In this document: in pieces, positions 32,502-40,479 of the stretch | Position numbering within the stretch: position 1 is the stretch's first letter | Layout of the letters: every line of letters starts with the position of its first letter | DNA from: Clostridiaceae bacterium | GTDB lineage: Bacteria; Bacillota; Clostridia; Lachnospirales; Lachnospiraceae | Direction of reading: 5' to 3' | NCBI GenBank assembly: GCA_009911065.1 | Contig: QXWR01000001.1 | Span: 124,001 to 188,000 of the forward strand | DNA length: 64,000 nucleotides | Position numbers and translations under genes: made by a program | Notes under the pieces: model-generated | What the model saw: only the letters and a program-made list of their open reading frames with translations | Told to the model about the DNA's origin: nothing | Database searches by the model: none

Positions 32502-33170
32502 ATGTGGAAAAAAATCAAAAAACCAGGGATTTGGCTGCTAACCATGATTCTGGTCCTGGTATTTGGACTGGCAGGGGGATGCGGGACAGATACTGGCAAA
32601 GGAAGCCGGCTGGCAGAAGCACCAATGTCGGAAGCAGAAGGGCAGAAGGAAGTTCAAATATCAGAATCCGAATCTCAAATATCTTCTTTGGAGAAGGAAA
32701 AGGGGGAAAAAGGGGAAAAAGGGGAACAGGAAAGCAGGAAGCAGCTGGATAAGGAAACAGAACAGCTGGACAAGGAAACAGAGCAGCTGGAAACATCGAA
32801 GATAAAAACGGATGCAGAGGAGATCTCTGTCTCGGAGGATGGAACTTACATTACCAGGGATGAAGTTGCTTTGTATCTGCATCTTTATGGACGTCTTCCA
32901 GATAATTATATTACCAAAAAGGAGGCACAAAATTTGGGCTGGGACAGTAAAAAAGGAAATTTAGACCAGGTAGCGCCAGGAATGAGTATTGGAGGAAGCC
33001 ATTTTGGAAATTATGAGGGGCTTCTGCCTGAGAAAAAGGGACGGAAATATTATGAATGTGATTTGGAATATGAGGGAGGATACCGAGGAGCAAAGAGACT
33101 CATTTATTCCAATGACGGGTTGATTTTTTATACAGAAGATCATTACCAGACCTTTGAGCAGCTATATTAA
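32502..33170 (+). CDS. lipoprotein-anchored barnase-type ribonuclease
   Basis: A 222-residue protein in three parts. First comes a signal peptide with a lipobox-like LAGGC (WLLTMILVLVFGLAGGC). A long charged spacer of about 80 residues with repeats (EKGEKGE, QLDKETEQLDKETEQ) follows. The last ~105 residues form a barnase domain (LYGRLPDNYITKKEAQNLGW; RLIYSNDGLIFYTEDHYQTF). The catalytic residues correspond to Glu in YYECDL, Arg in RGAKR, and His in EDHYQTF, so it should be active. It would be held at the outer face of the membrane. Start ATG 32502, not the earlier GTG, because of AGGTGAG. Confidence 0.85.
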   Translation: MWKKIKKPGIWLLTMILVLVFGLAGGCGTDTGKGSRLAEAPMSEAEGQKEVQISESESQISSLEKEKGEKGEKGEQESRKQLDKETEQLDKETEQLETSKIKTDAEEISVSEDGTYITRDEVALYLHLYGRLPDNYITKKEAQNLGWDSKKGNLDQVAPGMSIGGSHFGNYEGLLPEKKGRKYYECDLEYEGGYRGAKRLIYSNDGLIFYTEDHYQTFEQLY

Positions 33171-33387
33171 TCCATACATCATACATATGGTTATTTAAAA
33201 TTAGTTCTATTCGAGTTTGTTTTAAAATTTATTTTGGCTAACTGCATGTTTTACATAGGGAGACTTGGTTCAAATTTTATAACGCAGCTTATCCCATGGG
33301 GATTATTTGGACCAAACTTCCTACAAAGTGAAACGCACATCTTGGCAGATAGCATTTTTTAACACATTTTGGAGAAAGGAGAGGGAT

Positions 33388-33708
33388 ATGGAGAAGATTT
33401 TGCTTGATTTCTGTGTGACAAAAACTCCCGAACAGGTACAGGATTATCTTGCACTGATGTTTGATTTTCCGGACTATTATGGAAGAAATCTGGATGCGTT
33501 TTATGACATGTTGACAGAGATGGGTGAGGATGTTTGCATCGGCGTATTTGACATAGAGGAAGAGAGGGAGCGAGATGGCCGCATGGCAAATTATCTGGAG
33601 AAGATCTGTCGTGTGCTGCAGGATGCTGAAGAAGTAAATCCTCATTTGTGCGTGATTTTTCAGGAGTATGGGAGAAATTTTGAGGACAGGGAGGGGGAAT
33701 TGAAATGA
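33388..33708 (+). CDS. barstar-family RNase inhibitor
   Basis: A 106-residue cytoplasmic immunity protein for the upstream barnase. It has the barstar core: TPEQVQDYLALMFDFPDYYGRNLDAFYDMLTEM (including the Tyr and Asp that fill the RNase site), and a C-terminal acidic region. ATG 33388 has GAAAGGAGAGGG directly upstream; the longer frame lacks a ribosome site. About 220 bases separate it from the barnase gene, so separate translation is likely. It overlaps the HAMP-protein gene by four bases. Confidence 0.85.
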   Translation: MEKILLDFCVTKTPEQVQDYLALMFDFPDYYGRNLDAFYDMLTEMGEDVCIGVFDIEEERERDGRMANYLEKICRVLQDAEEVNPHLCVIFQEYGRNFEDREGELK

Positions 33709-34979
33709 GAATGAAACCTTTGAAAGATATAAAGATTCGAACAAAGCTGGTTCTTCTAGGGACCGTTTGCCTGTTGGGGCTGATTGTTTTGGGAAAAGAG
33801 TCCATCTCTACTGCATCCCGAATCAAACAGGCTGGCGATGAAGTGTCAGCGATCTGGATGAATGCTGTGATTGTGGCGGAGGAGTTAAATACAGTGACAT
33901 CCGATTACCGAATTAAAGAGAGCCGCCATGCTATCACTACGGACCCGAAACTGATGGAAAGTCTGGAATTGGAGATGGACCGGCTTCGAGGAGAAATTGA
34001 AAAAAAATTTGAGGAATACCGGCGTCTTCCTACCTGGGAAGCGGACCAGGAGATTATTGCAGAAGCAGAAATTGCCTGGAAGGGTTATCTGGAATACAGT
34101 GAAATGTTGATTGAAACCAGTAAAGGAAATGACCGGGAAAAAGCTACGACCATGATGATGGGACATTCCCAGGAATTGTTTGACCGGGCAAGTGGGCTGT
34201 TTTTAGATGCGGTGGCAGTGGACAAACGGGCAGTGGAGGTACAGCGGCATCAGGCAGAGATTATTTTTCAGAGAATGTCAACGGTAAAATTGCTGGTGAT
34301 CGGAACTGTTACGGTGTTTATGATTGGGTTGATCTGGTACTTGATTCGTGCGATAGAGAGACCGGCTGCAGCGCTGGTAGATGCAGCCAGACGTGTTACC
34401 AACGGAAATCTGGATGTGCGTCTGACCTGTCGGTCAAGAGATGAGCTGGGGATTTTAGAGGATGCTATGAATCAGATGATTCAACGGCTGGAAGACATTG
34501 TAAAGGATGAAATTCGGCTGTTTCGGGAAACCGGAAGTGAAAATTTTCAGGCAAAATCTGCCTGTGAGCAGGCATATAGGGGAGATTTTGCACCGATTCT
34601 GTACGGATTTACCAGTCTGCAAAGCCGTTTGAGGGAAATCAAACGGAGGCAGGGGGAGAGCGAGGCTGCTTTGGAGGCAGAATTGGAGGAACAAAAGGAA
34701 GAAGCTGCTGAATTGCGGGTGGAACGGGAACACTTGGCGGAGCAGACGTATCGTCTTGCAGACCAGTTGGGACGGGAAAAGGGAAAAGTGGAGCATTTGA
34801 CGGTGGAGTTGGAAAAGAAGATGGAACAGGCTGCTGGGCGGGGAAGAAATTCTGAAGAGAAAAAAGGGATAGCAGGTTTGCACGGATCATTCAGAAGAGA
34901 ACGGAATTTGTTTCGGCAGGAAAAGGGGGAGGGAAAAGAAAAAGGGGATAAGAGATTAGAAATAAGAGGTAAAAAATAA
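33705..34979 (+). CDS. HAMP-domain sensor-like membrane protein without output domain
   Basis: A 424-residue protein: a first membrane helix (residues ~13-33), an extracellular four-helix-bundle region like chemoreceptor sensors (~35-185), a second membrane helix (STVKLLVIGTVTVFMIGLIWYLI), a HAMP domain (RPAAALVDAARRVTNGNLDVRLTCRSRDELGILEDAMNQMI), then a long charged coiled coil. There is no methyl-accepting, kinase or cyclase domain. The C-terminus (GEGKEKGDKRLEIRGKK) grades into a repetitive purine-rich tract. It is coupled to barstar (ATGA). Confidence 0.75.
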   Translation: MRMKPLKDIKIRTKLVLLGTVCLLGLIVLGKESISTASRIKQAGDEVSAIWMNAVIVAEELNTVTSDYRIKESRHAITTDPKLMESLELEMDRLRGEIEKKFEEYRRLPTWEADQEIIAEAEIAWKGYLEYSEMLIETSKGNDREKATTMMMGHSQELFDRASGLFLDAVAVDKRAVEVQRHQAEIIFQRMSTVKLLVIGTVTVFMIGLIWYLIRAIERPAAALVDAARRVTNGNLDVRLTCRSRDELGILEDAMNQMIQRLEDIVKDEIRLFRETGSENFQAKSACEQAYRGDFAPILYGFTSLQSRLREIKRRQGESEAALEAELEEQKEEAAELRVEREHLAEQTYRLADQLGREKGKVEHLTVELEKKMEQAAGRGRNSEEKKGIAGLHGSFRRERNLFRQEKGEGKEKGDKRLEIRGKK

Positions 34980-35150
34980 GGAATAAAAGATTAGAAATAA
35001 AAGATCAGAAGTATGGGATAAGAAATGAAAGATAAAAGATCTAAAATGAGAGATAAGAAATAGAAAGAATAAGAGATTAGAAATACAGAAATCAGAAATA
35101 CAGAATTGAAAATAAAGGATTAGAAATAGAGAATCCGTAATGGAGGAAGA
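34940..35150 (+). repeat. degenerate purine-rich direct repeats
   Basis: Units such as AGATTAGAAATA and AAAGATAAGAAATAG recur with variation across about 200 bases, starting inside the last codons of the HAMP protein and ending just before recJ. No gene or terminator is visible. Slippage-type expansion is the simplest origin. Confidence 0.7.
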
Positions 35151-35161
35151 GGAAACATACC

Positions 35162-36886
35162 ATGAAGAATAACCAACAGGCTACATGGATGCTGCAGACA
35201 AAGAGGGCAGATTTTAATGAATGGGCGGAGCATTTTCATATCAGTCCTGTAACTGCAAGAATCATTCGCAATCGTGATATTACAGAAGTGTCGGAAGTGG
35301 AGCGATACCTTTATGGAACGGTGAAGGATTTGTATGATCCTCATCTTTTAAAGGATATGGATAAAACCATTGATATTTTACAGGAAAAGATCAGCGGCGG
35401 AAAACCGATACGGATTGTAGGTGATTATGATATTGATGGAATTTGCTCTACCTATCTTCTTTATCAGGGGCTAAAACGCTGTGGGGCAAACGTGGATTTT
35501 CAGATACCTGAGCGGATTCGAGATGGTTATGGCATTAATGAGTCTATTATTCAGCGAGCTTATGAAGAGGGAATTGATACGATTGTCACCTGTGACAATG
35601 GAATTGCCGCATTCGCACAGATTTCCATGGCAAAAGAGCTGGGATTGACGGTTCTGATTACGGATCATCATGAAGTACCTTTGGATAAAGATGGAGAGGA
35701 GCTTCCCCCACCGGCAGATGCAGTCGTAAACCCGAAACAGAAGTCTTGTTCTTACCCCTTTAAAGGAATTTGTGGCGGTGTGGTGGCATACAAACTGGTA
35801 CAAGCTCTATATGAGGCATTTCATGTTCCTGAAGCAGAATGGGAGGAAATGATGGAATTTGCAGCGATTGCTACAGTGGGAGATGTGATGCGGCTGCAAA
35901 ATGAGAATCGAATTATTGTACGGTGGGGATTAAAACAGATGGCCAGGACGAAAAGCATGGGGCTTAGAAAACTGGTGGAGACTTGTGGACTTACCATGGA
36001 AACGTTGACTGCTTATCACATTGGATTTGTTATTGGGCCTTGCCTTAATGCCAGTGGTCGGCTGCAGACTGCAAAGCTGGCCTTGGAATTGTTGCTGTGT
36101 TCTGACGAGGCGGAGGCAGCCCACATGGCAGAAGAGCTATGTCTTTTAAATGAGGAGAGGAAAACCATGACTCAGAAAGGCGTGGAGGAAGCATTGCGTC
36201 AGGTGGAGGAATTGTATCCGAATGATTCGGTTTTGGCTATTTTTTTGCCTGATTGTCATGAGTCGGTTGCGGGAATTATTGCAGGGCGGGTGCGGGAAGC
36301 ATGGAATAGACCTACTTTTGTACTGACCAAAGGGGAAGATTGTGTAAAAGGCTCTGGCCGTTCCATTGAAGCTTACCACATGTACCGGGAAATGTGCGGG
36401 GTGCAGGATTTATTTTTAAAGTTTGGCGGTCATCCGATGGCAGCAGGATTTTCCATGGAAGAACGTTATATCGATGAGTTCCGGCAACGTCTGAATGGGC
36501 AGGCAACTTTGAAACCAGAAGATTTTATTCCCAAAATCTGGATTGATGTGGCTATGCCTTTAGAGTATTTGTCAGAGAAGCTGATTCAGGAGCTAAAGCT
36601 TTTGGAACCTTTTGGACAGGGGAATGAGAAGCCTCAGTTTGCTCAAAAAAATCTGACCATACGTAGTGTAAGAGTATTGGGAAAGAACCGGAATGCAGTA
36701 AAATTATCTCTCATCACTGAGAAGGGGCTGCCTATGGAAGGGATGTTGTTTACAGAGGGTGATTCGTTTATGGAAGAACTGGGAAGTAAGACGGTTATTG
36801 ATGTAGTGTATTATCCGGATGTGAATGAATATAATGGACGGAGAACGCTGCAGATTGTGATACGGGAATATAAACTGCATGATTGA
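35162..36886 (+). CDS. recJ: single-stranded-DNA exonuclease RecJ
   Basis: 5'-3' single-strand exonuclease in recombination and mismatch repair. The 574-residue protein has the DHH-family motifs in order: RIVGDYDIDGICS (motif I), TCDNGI (motif II), LITDHHEVP (motif III), VAGIIAGRVREAW, and the DHHA1 GSGRSIEAYHMY and FGGHPMAAGFSM blocks. A C-terminal OB-like region (FGQGNEKPQFAQKNL) follows. Length matches shorter clostridial RecJ proteins. The ribosome site is TGGAGGAAGAGG. Confidence 0.94.
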   Translation: MKNNQQATWMLQTKRADFNEWAEHFHISPVTARIIRNRDITEVSEVERYLYGTVKDLYDPHLLKDMDKTIDILQEKISGGKPIRIVGDYDIDGICSTYLLYQGLKRCGANVDFQIPERIRDGYGINESIIQRAYEEGIDTIVTCDNGIAAFAQISMAKELGLTVLITDHHEVPLDKDGEELPPPADAVVNPKQKSCSYPFKGICGGVVAYKLVQALYEAFHVPEAEWEEMMEFAAIATVGDVMRLQNENRIIVRWGLKQMARTKSMGLRKLVETCGLTMETLTAYHIGFVIGPCLNASGRLQTAKLALELLLCSDEAEAAHMAEELCLLNEERKTMTQKGVEEALRQVEELYPNDSVLAIFLPDCHESVAGIIAGRVREAWNRPTFVLTKGEDCVKGSGRSIEAYHMYREMCGVQDLFLKFGGHPMAAGFSMEERYIDEFRQRLNGQATLKPEDFIPKIWIDVAMPLEYLSEKLIQELKLLEPFGQGNEKPQFAQKNLTIRSVRVLGKNRNAVKLSLITEKGLPMEGMLFTEGDSFMEELGSKTVIDVVYYPDVNEYNGRRTLQIVIREYKLHD

Positions 36887-37155
36887 TGCGATTAGAAGTA
36901 CAACAGATTCTTGTGGACAGCTATTTTGCAACAAAGGCTTATTTGTTTGCATTGTCTCACACAATTCCTATTGCGTATATGGACGATTTAGAGACAGAAG
37001 CTTTCCCGGTTCATTTCCTGATTAATTATAATCTATATGCAGAAGAGAAAGGGTATGAGCGGCTTTATAAGATAGCTCCTATAAAACCCCGAAAATTTTT
37101 TCTAGGCGGAAATTACATTCCTTTAAGAGAAGAATTTATATCCAAAATATTATGA
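36886..37155 (+). CDS. hypothetical protein
   Basis: An 89-residue protein (MRLEVQQILVDSYFATKAYLFALSHTIPIAYMDD...) whose start overlaps the recJ stop (TGATG). Contains one hydrophobic stretch but no clear membrane segment, and ends with a Lys/Arg-rich part. No family recognised. A terminator follows. Confidence 0.6.
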   Translation: MRLEVQQILVDSYFATKAYLFALSHTIPIAYMDDLETEAFPVHFLINYNLYAEEKGYERLYKIAPIKPRKFFLGGNYIPLREEFISKIL

Positions 37156-37198
37156 AAAAGCCTGTTAGATTATAATTCTATCAGGCTTTTCTTATTTT
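37155..37198 (+). terminator. terminator of the recJ operon
   Basis: AAAAGCCTG pairs with CAGGCTTTT, followed by CTTATTTTAT. It overlaps the stop of the 89-residue gene. Confidence 0.85.
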
Positions 37199-37324
37199 AT
37201 CTGTTTGCCAAATTCGCTTTTCTGATAATAAATTCGAAATTATTTTTCTATTTTTATTATTATTGATATATCTTATATTTCTAATCTTTTGACTTGTATG
37301 ATCTTTCCCCAATCCCCCCATTTA

Positions 37325-37600
37325 TTAATCATTATCCGGCATCAGCTTAATCCGGACCATAATCTGGCGGACAAAGCTTCCCTTAGGCAAATCCATATCA
37401 TCTCCATGGGTCTGTGCCGGAAAATCACCTTCTTCTTCCAATTCCACAGAAAGCCAGTTATAAGCCGCATCTCTTGCCGCTTCCAGGGCATCTTCCAAAT
37501 CCGGGCCATCCGCTTCGCAGCATTCCAGGTCTGGGAATACCACGTGATAGCCAGCATCTTCCTTATGAGGCGTAAAGACCGCCGGATAAATAAAGGTCAT
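37325..37600 (-). CDS. HicB-family antitoxin-like protein
   Basis: A 91-residue protein with the HicB partial RNase H-like fold (YPAVFTPHKEDAGYHVVFPDLECCEADGPDLEDALEAARDAAYNWL). HicB normally neutralises the HicA RNase, but I see no HicA-like gene on either side; a 66-residue frame upstream (37563-37763) has no ribosome site and does not resemble HicA. It may be a stand-alone regulator. The TGGAG ribosome site lies eight bases before the ATG. Confidence 0.8.
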   Translation of the reverse strand: MTFIYPAVFTPHKEDAGYHVVFPDLECCEADGPDLEDALEAARDAAYNWLSVELEEEGDFPAQTHGDDMDLPKGSFVRQIMVRIKLMPDND

Positions 37601-37931
37601 AATTCAATCTCCATTCTTTTTTTCTTTTTATTTCCGCAAGTAATTGATCGTTTCTATTATAAATTTCTTTGGACAAGATGTCAAACTGCTCTTTAGGAGA
37701 TCCAGACTTTCTTTTTGGAAAAATCGGTAATTTTTTCAGAAGAAACAACGATTTTTTCGACAAAACAGAGGGGTTTTCCTGTGCAAACAGGCAAAAAAGG
37801 CATGACAGGAGAGAGGGCCTGGTGTATAATGGGGAAAACAGGAGGATGAAGAGTAAAAAAAATTTGACAAAACTTTCACAGCTTAAAATTTTTACAGCTT
37901 ATTTGTGCCTTGGAAAGGAATGGTGAAAAAT

Positions 37932-38540
37932 ATGATTAAAAATATAGTGTTTGATATGGGAAAAGTTTTGGTGGGATACGATGCAATGAGAGTTTGCGAG
38001 CATTTTATTGAGAATGAACATGACCGGAAACGAGTCCATACAGCAGTATTTGTGTCTCCAGAGTGGGTGATGATGGATATGGGAGTATTGTCGGATGAGC
38101 GAGCATTAAAGTCGATATGTGCCCGTCTGCCAGAGAGACTTCATCCGGCGGCTGAATTATGTTTGAAGGAATGGCATAATTATTGTATGTGGACCTACAC
38201 AGAGATGGAGCCTGTGGTGCGGGAATTGAAGGAGAAGGGGCTGGGGATTTATCTGTGTTCCAATGCTGCCATTCGTCTGTTGGATTGTTATTGGAAAGTG
38301 ATTCCTGCATCCGATTGTTTTGACGGGATGTTATTTTCGGCAGAGGCAAAGTGCATAAAACCTCAAAAGGAGATGTATCTTCACCTGTTTCAGCGATTTG
38401 GATTAAAGCCAGAAGAGTGTTTTTTCATAGATGATGTACCGGAAAATATTGCAGGCGCCCGTAGCTGCGGTATGGATGGTTACTGTTTTCAAGACGGAGA
38501 CTTTCAAAAGTTGAAGGAAATTTTGATGCAATATTCGTAA
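37932..38540 (+). CDS. HAD-superfamily hydrolase (YihX-like)
   Basis: A 202-residue phosphatase-like protein. Motif I is IVFDMGKVLVGYD, with Gly in place of the second Asp, as in the YihX branch; motif II is YLCSNAA; motif III is CIKPQKEMY; and motif IV is CFFIDDVPENIAGA. It has a helical cap domain and probably acts on a small sugar phosphate. ATG 37932 is preferred because GGTGA precedes it; two earlier ATGs (37905, 37920) are poorly placed. Confidence 0.85.
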   Translation: MIKNIVFDMGKVLVGYDAMRVCEHFIENEHDRKRVHTAVFVSPEWVMMDMGVLSDERALKSICARLPERLHPAAELCLKEWHNYCMWTYTEMEPVVRELKEKGLGIYLCSNAAIRLLDCYWKVIPASDCFDGMLFSAEAKCIKPQKEMYLHLFQRFGLKPEECFFIDDVPENIAGARSCGMDGYCFQDGDFQKLKEILMQYS

Positions 38541-38596
38541 AAAACAGTTGGTGGAAACTTCCAACACTGGAAAAATAACCAAAAGGAGCAGAAGAA

Positions 38597-39934
38597 ATGA
38601 CAGAAAGCAGAGAGAACTTTGAAAATTTGAATCAAAAACTTTTGACTTTTGTTGATAACAGTCCCACCAGTTTTCATGCGGTGGATAATATGAAGGCTAT
38701 ATTGGAACAAGCGGGATATAATCGGCTTTTGGAGGGAGAGAGCTGGAAATTGAAAGAGGGAGGCAGGTATTATGTTACTCGAAACGACTCTTCTCTCATT
38801 GCTTTTCAGATTCCCAAAAGAGATTTTGTGGGGTTTCAGATTATGGCCAGTCACAGCGATTCTCCGGCTTTAAAAATCAAGGCGAATGCAGAGATTCAGA
38901 TCGAGAAGAAATATGTAAAGCTGAATGTGGAAAAATACGGTGGTATGCTGTGCAGCCCATGGCTGGACCGTCCTCTTTCTGTGGCTGGACGGATTGTGGT
39001 GCGGACGGCGGAAGGAGTGGCTACAAAGCTGGTGAATGTGGACCGGGATCTTTTGATTATTCCTAATTTGGCCATTCACTTAAATCGTAAGGTAAATGAA
39101 GGATATGAATTTAATGCTCAGAGAGATCTTTTGCCATTGTTTGGAGGGGAGAAGGCAAAGGATGGACTTTTGAAACAGATTGCCAGAGAGGCACAAGTGG
39201 AGGAAGGAGATATTCTGGATACAGATCTGTTTCTCTATAACCGGATGAAGGGAACGGTGCTGGGGATGAACAACGAATTTATTGCAGCTCCCCGACTGGA
39301 TGATTTACAGTGTGTGTTTGGTTCTCTTATGGGATTTTTGAAAGCAACACCAAAGGACAGTGCTGCAGTCCTTTGTGTGCTGGACAATGAGGAGGTAGGC
39401 AGCGGAACAAAACAGGGAGCTGATTCCACATTTCTGCGAGATGTGCTACGCCGGATTCATCTTGCCATGGGGCGCAGTGAGGAGGCATATATAATGGCTC
39501 TGGCTTCCAGCTTTATGGTGTCAGCGGACAATGCTCACAGCATTCATCCCAATCAGCCGGACAAGGCAGACCCCACGAATCGGCCGTTTATGAATGAAGG
39601 AATCGTAATTAAGTACAGTGCCAATCAAAAATATACTACAGATGCGGTTTCCGGAGCATTATTTAAGTCTGTTTGTGACAGAGCAGAAGTTCCTTATCAG
39701 GTGTTTTTTAACCGTTCGGATATGTTGGGAGGGTCGACTTTGGGAAATATTTCCAACTCTCAGGTGGCCTTAAATACAGTGGATATTGGCCTTCCACAGT
39801 TGGCTATGCATTCCTGCTATGAGACGGCAGGCAGCAAAGATACTGCATATTTGGTCCGGGCGGCTCAAGTGATGTATTCTTCTTCCATACAGGGAGCTGG
39901 AGATGGAACATACCGTCTTTATTTTCACCAGTAA
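38597..39934 (+). CDS. apeB: M18-family aspartyl aminopeptidase
   Basis: Zinc aminopeptidase that removes N-terminal acidic residues. The 445-residue protein has the metal-binding and catalytic motifs of M18: QIMASHSDSPALK (His/Asp), APRLDDLQCVF, VLDNEEVGSGTKQGADS (Glu), MVSADNAHSIHPN (Asp/His), and the final HSCYETAG (His). Length matches bacterial M18 proteins. The ribosome site is AAGGAG. Monocistronic, followed by the terminator at 40023. Confidence 0.92.
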   Translation: MTESRENFENLNQKLLTFVDNSPTSFHAVDNMKAILEQAGYNRLLEGESWKLKEGGRYYVTRNDSSLIAFQIPKRDFVGFQIMASHSDSPALKIKANAEIQIEKKYVKLNVEKYGGMLCSPWLDRPLSVAGRIVVRTAEGVATKLVNVDRDLLIIPNLAIHLNRKVNEGYEFNAQRDLLPLFGGEKAKDGLLKQIAREAQVEEGDILDTDLFLYNRMKGTVLGMNNEFIAAPRLDDLQCVFGSLMGFLKATPKDSAAVLCVLDNEEVGSGTKQGADSTFLRDVLRRIHLAMGRSEEAYIMALASSFMVSADNAHSIHPNQPDKADPTNRPFMNEGIVIKYSANQKYTTDAVSGALFKSVCDRAEVPYQVFFNRSDMLGGSTLGNISNSQVALNTVDIGLPQLAMHSCYETAGSKDTAYLVRAAQVMYSSSIQGAGDGTYRLYFHQ

Positions 39935-39967
39935 TGAGCCAAGTGCTGTGCTTGCACAGGCATTTGA

Positions 39968-40097
39968 CTAGAGTATATCTGAAAAATTATTCCTGCTAGA
40001 TATACACTTCACATTGGGGATATTTGGGCTAAATGAACGCATTTTAGGGGGCCGCGTTCATTTGACCCAAATTTTTTTCTGTTTCAGACACACTCTA
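39968..40097. repeat. dispersed palindromic repeat enclosing a terminator
   Basis: CTAGAGTATATCTGAAA at 39968 is echoed in reverse by TTTCAGACACACTCTAG at 40082-40098, framing an inner hairpin. Related copies (CTAGAGTGTGTCTGAAA and GTGTCTGA...TCAGACAC) occur at 46160 and 57138. This looks like a mobile palindromic element, REP- or MITE-like, found in gaps between genes. Confidence 0.65.
40023..40078 (+). terminator. strong terminator after the aminopeptidase gene
   Basis: TTTGGGCTAAATGAACGC (40023-40040) pairs with GCGTTCATTTGACCCAAA (40054-40071) with two mismatches, followed by seven T. Confidence 0.85.
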
Positions 40098-40159
40098 GCG
40101 AAGGTCCTGTTTCAATCATAGAAATGAAAAGAATTTCGAACGATTGCAGCATGAGAAAA

Positions 40160-40290
40160 GGGTTGATAATTTTCCTCTTAGAAAGTATGATATTCCTAAT
40201 CCAAAGGATACCCTCTGTAAATAAGGGGATGTACAGTTTTGCGCCACAGAGAGTATCCATAGGAAAGACAACCGAGGAAAATTCCAAAAT
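40160..40290. repeat. large imperfect palindrome before the MMPL gene
   Basis: GGATACCCTCTGT (40206) pairs with ACAGAGAGTATCC (40246-40258), and AATTTTCCTC (40168) pairs with GAGGAAAATT (40273). The arms lie at matching distances, suggesting a degraded palindromic element. No gene is seen in the region 39935-40302 apart from the terminator. Confidence 0.5.
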
Positions 40291-40383
40291 ATCAGGCATT
40301 ATGTGCAAAGATACATGGATACAAGGAATGGCGTATTCGAGCGTGCCTTACAATTAAAACAATGTTCAGACACGCCCCAGGAA

Positions 40384-40455
40384 GCAGACAAAAGATCCGA
40401 AAGCAGACAAAAGACCCGAAAGCAAACAAAAAGACCCGGAAGCAGACAAAAAGAA
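40384..40455 (+). repeat. four tandem GAAGCAGACAAAAGA-type repeats
   Basis: Units of about 18-20 bases (GCAGACAAAAGACCCGAAA and variants) begin near 40381, 40400, 40419 and 40440. They lie just upstream of the MMPL start and would be coding if translation began earlier. Confidence 0.65.
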
Positions 40456-40479
40456 TGGAAGGAGCAAGCAACAGATTTT

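Noticed and set aside
37563..37763. 66-residue frame beside hicB as a HicA toxin
   Set aside because: It has no ribosome site, starts with TTG, overlaps hicB and lacks HicA features.
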